Positions 59,609 through 64,000 of a DNA stretch of 64,000 bases are shown here, in pieces (positions within the stretch are counted from its first letter, which is position 1; each line of letters begins with the position of its first letter). The DNA comes from Penicillium oxalicum (Eukaryota; Ascomycota; Eurotiomycetes; Eurotiales; Aspergillaceae): positions 2,542,001 to 2,606,000 of the forward strand of contig NC_064654.1 in the NCBI RefSeq assembly GCF_001723175.1, written 5' to 3'. Both the position numbers and the translations under genes were made by a program. The notes under the pieces are model-generated. The model made no database searches and had not been told where the DNA came from. It saw only the letters and a program-made list of their open reading frames with translations.

Positions 59609-60680
59609 TCTTGACCATGGGCGTCAACATCCTCACATAAAAAAACCTTTGTACTATTCGCCACGGTCCGCCATTTCTTCGAGCTTTTCGGTCATGTTCT
59701 ACCCTCCCCTTCTCTCTTTGCTTATTCCATACCCTTGATTAGTATCCCCCTTAGACTTTTATTTGCGCGGCATTGCTCATCTGAACTCTCACTGGGTCGC
59801 TTTTGATATTCTTTCTACCCCCCATGTGCAATGACATCCAAGAAATTTGCTTCACTTTCCAAATTTCCGAACGCCTGTTTCCCTCGCTGCTACTGGATCT
59901 GTTGACGAACCATTCACTCTTTCATTCTCTGATTCACACTTGCTTCGAACGCGTTCTGATTCCTGTGATACACCGCATGCTTTACCGAATACTTCCACTA
60001 GAACTCATACCCAAGGGCTCCGGTTACCGACATACATACAGGCCCATGACTTATCCTGTCGTTGCTTTTGTTTTATTTCTTTCGCTTCGGCTGTTCCCTT
60101 TTCATTCTCCTACCAAATTGCTCTGCCTTTCCATTTCGAGTCGAGATAGATCTGCACCTTCTTACTTACTCAATCAGATCATGCTACAATGAGTTTACAC
60201 TTGAATTTTGATCTGTGCTGTGCTTTGGCTTCGCGGCGTTCATGTACCCTTGTGTTGTCTTTGAATTTTATAGCTAGTTTTCTTTTCGAGAGTTTTTCAC
60301 TCTCTCGGACTGAGGCACACGTCCGGACGCTCGTGATTGATAAAGGTACGACCAACTCTTCTGGGTATGACTTGAAATGACGATGTAGAGAAAGTTCCCG
60401 ACCACTTTTTATTGAGAATGTGTTTTCTTTCTTTCCTTTTCTTTTTAATTTTTTTGTCCCGCAACTGCGACCGAGAAAGCCCTGAAGAATAGACCTCGAG
60501 AAGAATGCCCTCCTTGTCAATTTCAGGGACCTTTGATTATCTGAGTATGATTTTGGCGATGGCGAACTTGTATTCCGACGTTACCTTCTTAGGTTCTAGG
60601 TGGCTCGCAAGCAAGTCTTGTGGGGTGTCCACAGATCTCCTCTTACGATGCTTGATTCTGATTCCCAGAAACCCGTTGGT
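59609..60680. other. 3' region of PSP1-domain gene and distal transporter promoter
   Basis: T-rich, with no supported gene. A plus-strand open frame (60505-60993) of 162 codons lies here, but it ends just before the transporter TATA box and has no conserved motifs. Confidence 0.4.
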
Positions 60681-60993
60681 TCGTGAACGGAATATCCGAC
60701 GGCCGCACAATCGTCCGACACCCGATGCGCGGTTCATCCCCCTCATCCCATTCACTTTCACGGCCTCGGTTGCGGGGGAAATTGAATTTCTGGCTTCCCC
60801 AGAATGTACATCGCACGGCTCCGATTCCCCCGAGCTGTGGGGAGAGCTTAGCTTGTGGCTGGTGCAAAGAATGACCATCCTTGCCTTGATCGCCCAAGGT
60901 CTGTCCATTCAGCCGGCCTCGGACTTCGTGACATGGCTCGGGCGTAAAATATCCCCAGACTTGTCGCGCCATGCTGGATGCAATCTTGTATAA

Positions 60994-61033
<40 letters not shown>

Positions 61034-61121
61034 CCTCGTTGTGGACAGACTGCTCCTCAATCGGTACTCCTGCTCCAGTCAAGTTCCGAAATACTTCCAC
61101 TGCGAGCACTGACTTGAGAAC
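60681..61121 (+). promoter_or_regulatory. Sugar transporter promoter with CGG-N5-CCG site, CreA-type boxes and TATA box
   Basis: Positions 60688-60698 read CGGAATATCCG, an inverted CGG pair with 5-base spacing, the type of site bound by Zn2Cys6 dimers. GCGGGG (about 60774) and GTGGGG (about 60838) fit the CreA consensus SYGGRG for carbon catabolite repression. TATAAA is at 60989-60994, directly followed by a CT repeat (60997-61030), 128 bp before the ATG. Confidence 0.5.
60997..61030. repeat. CT microsatellite between TATA box and start codon
   Basis: Seventeen CT units directly downstream of TATAAA. Such tracts are common near fungal transcription start sites. Confidence 0.8.
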
Positions 61122-62726
61122 ATGGCTGCAGACCATACGGACCACGATGACATCCAATACGACTTTACGGGGGTCACATTGCGCGATGTGGTCCCCAAAC
61201 GTGACAAGCCATGGTGGAAAGATGGGCGCTTGATCAAACTCAACACACTTCTTCTTTGTGCTCTTCTGACCCAGACCGCGCAGGGCTTCGACGCCAGCAT
61301 GATCAACGGCATGCAGGCGCTGCCGGAATGGATCAATGACTTTGGAAAGCCTGAAGGGTCACGCTTAGGTGCCATGACATTTGGCCCTACGGGAGGAGTC
61401 TTGATTTCGATCTTGATCTCATCACAGCTTTGCGACTGGCTCGGTCGCCGATATCCGATCTGCGGAGGATCAATCATCATTGTCATCGGCTCAGTCATTC
61501 AAGCTGCCTCGGTGAACTATGGCATGTTTGTCTTCTCTCGCTTCTTGGTCGGGTTCGGCTTAGGTATCGTCTCGGTGGCAGCGCCGCCCCTGCTGTCGGA
61601 GGTGGCCTATCCGACGCATCGAAGCAAATTGGTCTCCTTCTATCTGGTCTCATGGCCTCTGGGATCACTCATCGCGGCCTGGGTCACTTATGGTACTTTT
61701 CAGATGACCAACTCATCCTGGAGTTGGAGACTGCCCAGTCTCTTGCAATGTTCCTTCTCCGTCGTTCAGGCGGTACTCAGTCTATTTGCACCGGAGTCCC
61801 CTCGCTGGCTCATCTACAAAGGCCGCGGAGAGGAAGCCCTGGAAATTTTCATCCAGTACCACGGAGACGGGGATTCCAACTCCCGCCTGGCGCACTTTGA
61901 GATGGCCGAGGTCACGGCGACTTTGCGGATGGAGAAGATGCAAGAGGCCAGTCGATGGGGCGAGTGGCTCGCGACCAAGGGCAACCGACACCGTCTATTC
62001 CTGGCACTCTACATTCCTGCCATGCTGCAGTGGTCGGGCAACGCGCTCATCTCTTACTATCTGACCGCTGTGCTGAAGACGATTGGCATCACCGACCACA
62101 AGACCCAACTCATCATCAACGGCTGTCTCTCAATTTGGAGTTTAATGACCGCCAGCTTTTTTGCCCTCTTCGTCGATCGAGCCGGTCGCCGTGGTCTGTA
62201 CATCTTTGGTATGAGCGGAATGGGGATTGCGTATCTCATATGGACCATCTGCTCGGCCATCAATCAGCAAAAGGACTTCAAGGACCATGGCTACGCCGGT
62301 GGTGTTTTGGCAATGATCTTTGTCTACTCCGCATTCTACCACGCCTGTTCTCCAGTCTCACCCACATACATCATGGAGATTGTACCTTACTCCTTGCGAT
62401 CAAAGGCCTCAATGCTTTACCAGCTCACTGGTAATTTGGCCGGCCTGTACAACAGTTTCGCAAACCCAGTCGCCATGGAGGCCATTGGCTGGCGGTATTA
62501 CATTGTCTGGGTGGTGATGATTGCCATTCACCTAACACTCATCTTGTTCTTCTTCCCCGAAACCAAGGGCCGTGGACTGGAGGAAGTTGCCGAGATCTTC
62601 GACGGTCCTAACGCTGCGTCTGGTGCCAATGCGATGAAGCAAATGGGACTTGATGTGAATGCTCAGAATGCCGTTGAAGTCGGGCGGGACTCTAAATCGG
62701 TCGTGGAGCAAGTTGAGCGGGTTTAG
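61122..62726 (+). CDS. MFS sugar transporter (lactose permease/hexose type)
   Basis: A single-exon frame of 534 residues, typical length for fungal sugar porters. Hallmarks are QGFDASMINGMQ in TM1, DWLGRRYPI after TM2, FSRFLVGFGLG in TM4, PESPRWLIYKGR at the end of TM6, DRAGRRGLY after TM8, and FFPETKGRGLEEVAEIFD after TM12. Twelve hydrophobic segments can be counted. The close match of IMEIVPYSLRSKA and LYNSFANPVAMEAIGWRYY suggests the lactose-permease-like subgroup, but the substrate may be another di- or monosaccharide. It is followed by a Zn2Cys6 regulator gene on the same strand and has CreA-type sites upstream, which fits an inducible, glucose-repressed uptake gene. Confidence 0.93.
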   Translation: MAADHTDHDDIQYDFTGVTLRDVVPKRDKPWWKDGRLIKLNTLLLCALLTQTAQGFDASMINGMQALPEWINDFGKPEGSRLGAMTFGPTGGVLISILISSQLCDWLGRRYPICGGSIIIVIGSVIQAASVNYGMFVFSRFLVGFGLGIVSVAAPPLLSEVAYPTHRSKLVSFYLVSWPLGSLIAAWVTYGTFQMTNSSWSWRLPSLLQCSFSVVQAVLSLFAPESPRWLIYKGRGEEALEIFIQYHGDGDSNSRLAHFEMAEVTATLRMEKMQEASRWGEWLATKGNRHRLFLALYIPAMLQWSGNALISYYLTAVLKTIGITDHKTQLIINGCLSIWSLMTASFFALFVDRAGRRGLYIFGMSGMGIAYLIWTICSAINQQKDFKDHGYAGGVLAMIFVYSAFYHACSPVSPTYIMEIVPYSLRSKASMLYQLTGNLAGLYNSFANPVAMEAIGWRYYIVWVVMIAIHLTLILFFFPETKGRGLEEVAEIFDGPNAASGANAMKQMGLDVNAQNAVEVGRDSKSVVEQVERV

Positions 62727-63514
62727 AAGGAGATATAGTCAACGTACGTTTCTTTTGTTTTTTCTGGTTTCTTGGTAGAGATATCTACCACATACGTATA
62801 ATACAGTCCATGGCATGATCAACTTCGCCGGCCCGTAGGGAGCTTTCCTAGTGAGAGACACATCCATTGCATTATGGAATATAGAAGTGAAATCACTGGT
62901 GGAAGAGCTTAACCCGTAGTGTTTGAACGCGGTAAATCACCGGCGGGGCGGAACATAGAGGGGAACATGTTCAGATGGACACAACTACATGGTAGAAGAG
63001 CAAAGATCAGATCAAATTCAAGAATTTTTGGGAATTTCGGCATGCACCATCCTTTGTGCTGCAATGTGGACTTCCAAAAAACCTCTTGGTCAATCCCTGA
63101 GACCATTGAGTATGGCCTTTCCTCCAGAGTGTTGTTCGGAGCTCGGGTTAAGTTTCGGGTTCTGATTGCACGAGCTGCCGAAGCGCTTCCCCCCCACATT
63201 TCTTTCCCCGCATCAACTGATCGGCAATCGTCCGCGGAGACATGCACCAGCTCTATTCATAGCGACCTCTGACTTGGAGTATCCCAGGTCAAGACTGCTG
63301 ACAAACTGCTTGAGAGCAGACAGCATGTGTCATCGCTGCAATTGATGTGTGAGAGACCATTCATCTCAAGAAGAAGCACTCACATCTCGCCCTGGTGGCC
63401 CTCATGAACAAAAGTAGCGTTACATAAGCGGTTTGGCCTGTCGGAGCACCCCCCCCCCCCCCCCCCCCCCAAAATCGGCGTCACGCTAGGTGGCTCTGGG
63501 TGTTAATCGCGACC
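62727..63514. other. Intergenic before the Zn2Cys6 gene, with C21 tract
   Basis: About 790 bp with no gene. A run of 21 C bases (63450-63470) lies 45 bases before the ATG of the next gene. Confidence 0.5.
63450..63470. repeat. Poly-C tract (21 bases)
   Basis: An uninterrupted run of C just upstream of the transcription factor start codon. Length in the assembly may be unreliable. Confidence 0.7.
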
Positions 63515-64000
63515 ATGAGCGAGCCAGTGGACCTCTCTCATGAGTCAGAAGGAGGTGTAGTGCCTGGTTCCGAACAGGAGAGACCTTCATGTCAAGGATG
63601 TCGCCGCCGCAAGCTCAAATGCAACAGGCAGTTACCTACATGTTCTCAATGTGAAAGACTAGGTGCGTATCCGCGGGTTAGTGATCCATGTCTCTCGATG
63701 CTTTGACATTCAGGATTTTTTCTGAGATATAGATTGTTGATTAAGATGACTGATCCTCGGCCACAGGGGCCTCGTGCATATATGACTTGAAGAAAGGCAA
63801 ACCCGGTTTGAAGAGCGGCGCAGTAGAGAATTTAAACCGACGAATAGGTGAGTTGACGGATCTTATGCGCGCATGAACATAGCGTGTGCTGATCTTTGAG
63901 ATTCTCACGAATAACTAGAGGTACTTGAAAATGCATTGTTGCAATCGCAGGAGAAAGAGAGCCGGCAATGCATGCATGAATATCGATCGCATAGTCCAGA
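63515..64000 (+). CDS. Zn2Cys6 transcription factor, N-terminal part
   Basis: Exons 63515-63662, 63767-63847 and 63919 to beyond the window end. The first splice (GTGCGT donor, CACAG acceptor, phase 1) completes the zinc cluster: CQGCRRRKLKC, then NRQLPTCSQC, then ERLGASC, a C-X2-C-X6-C-X6-C-X2-C-X6-C pattern. A basic linker (KKGKPGLKSG) and a coiled-coil start (NLNRRIEVLENALLQSQEKES) follow, the usual dimerisation layout of Gal4-type factors. It is a nuclear DNA-binding regulator that probably recognises CGG repeats. The neighbouring sugar transporter, which has a CGG-N5-CCG element, is an obvious candidate target, by inference. Confidence 0.88.

Noticed and set aside
60505..60993. 162-codon plus-strand frame upstream of the sugar transporter
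   Set aside because: No conserved motif, overlaps the probable promoter (CGG-N5-CCG, CreA-type sites, TATA box), and ends at the CT tract.

Overview
The window is nuclear DNA of a filamentous ascomycete, most likely Eurotiales (Aspergillus/Penicillium type). The genes are densely packed and carry short GT-AG introns (about 50-260 bp). The set includes typical fungal genes: a SidL-like siderophore acyltransferase, ERG2 sterol isomerase, MRP10, FMC1, NCS6, a PSP1-domain protein, a GH12 glucanase, an MFS sugar transporter and a Zn2Cys6 regulator. There are no bacterial operons, no CRISPR array, and I found no tRNA, rRNA or intact transposon. All exon boundaries were worked out by hand from splice signals, reading phase and protein sense.

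Layout. 0-8 kb: the 3' end of a Ca2+/H+ antiporter, a three-exon cytochrome P450, MRP10 and, divergently, a DNAJC28-type mitochondrial protein. 8-18 kb: a one-TM serine/proline-rich protein, pyrroline-5-carboxylate reductase, an ornithine cyclodeaminase/mu-crystallin family gene broken by an in-frame TGA, a SidL-like N5-hydroxyornithine acetylase, and ERG2. Three of these neighbours act on ornithine or proline. 18-32 kb is gene-poor. It holds a GH12 endoglucanase with an apparent frameshift in its signal peptide and a five-exon C2H2 zinc-finger gene. 32-46.8 kb: a Pho85-type (Pcl) cyclin, an ACMSD-type amidohydrolase, a damaged caspase-like gene, NCS6, FMC1, and a large gene that joins a Ras-like GTPase domain to a RasGEF module. 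47-52 kb: an unresolved minus-strand gene, a zf-HIT protein and the NFU1 iron-sulfur scaffold. 56-64 kb: a PSP1-domain protein with a long leader, an MFS sugar transporter and the start of a Zn2Cys6 transcription factor.

Besides housekeeping genes, two neighbourhoods may be functional units: the ornithine/proline/siderophore group (9.9-16.5 kb) and the sugar transporter with its adjacent regulator (60.6-64 kb). The most unusual observations are the GTPase-GEF fusion, two in-frame stop-free introns (cyclin and PSP1 genes), and three genes with reading-frame lesions that could be real decay, sequencing errors or recoding. I saw no clear sign of a wholly new defence or mobile system.
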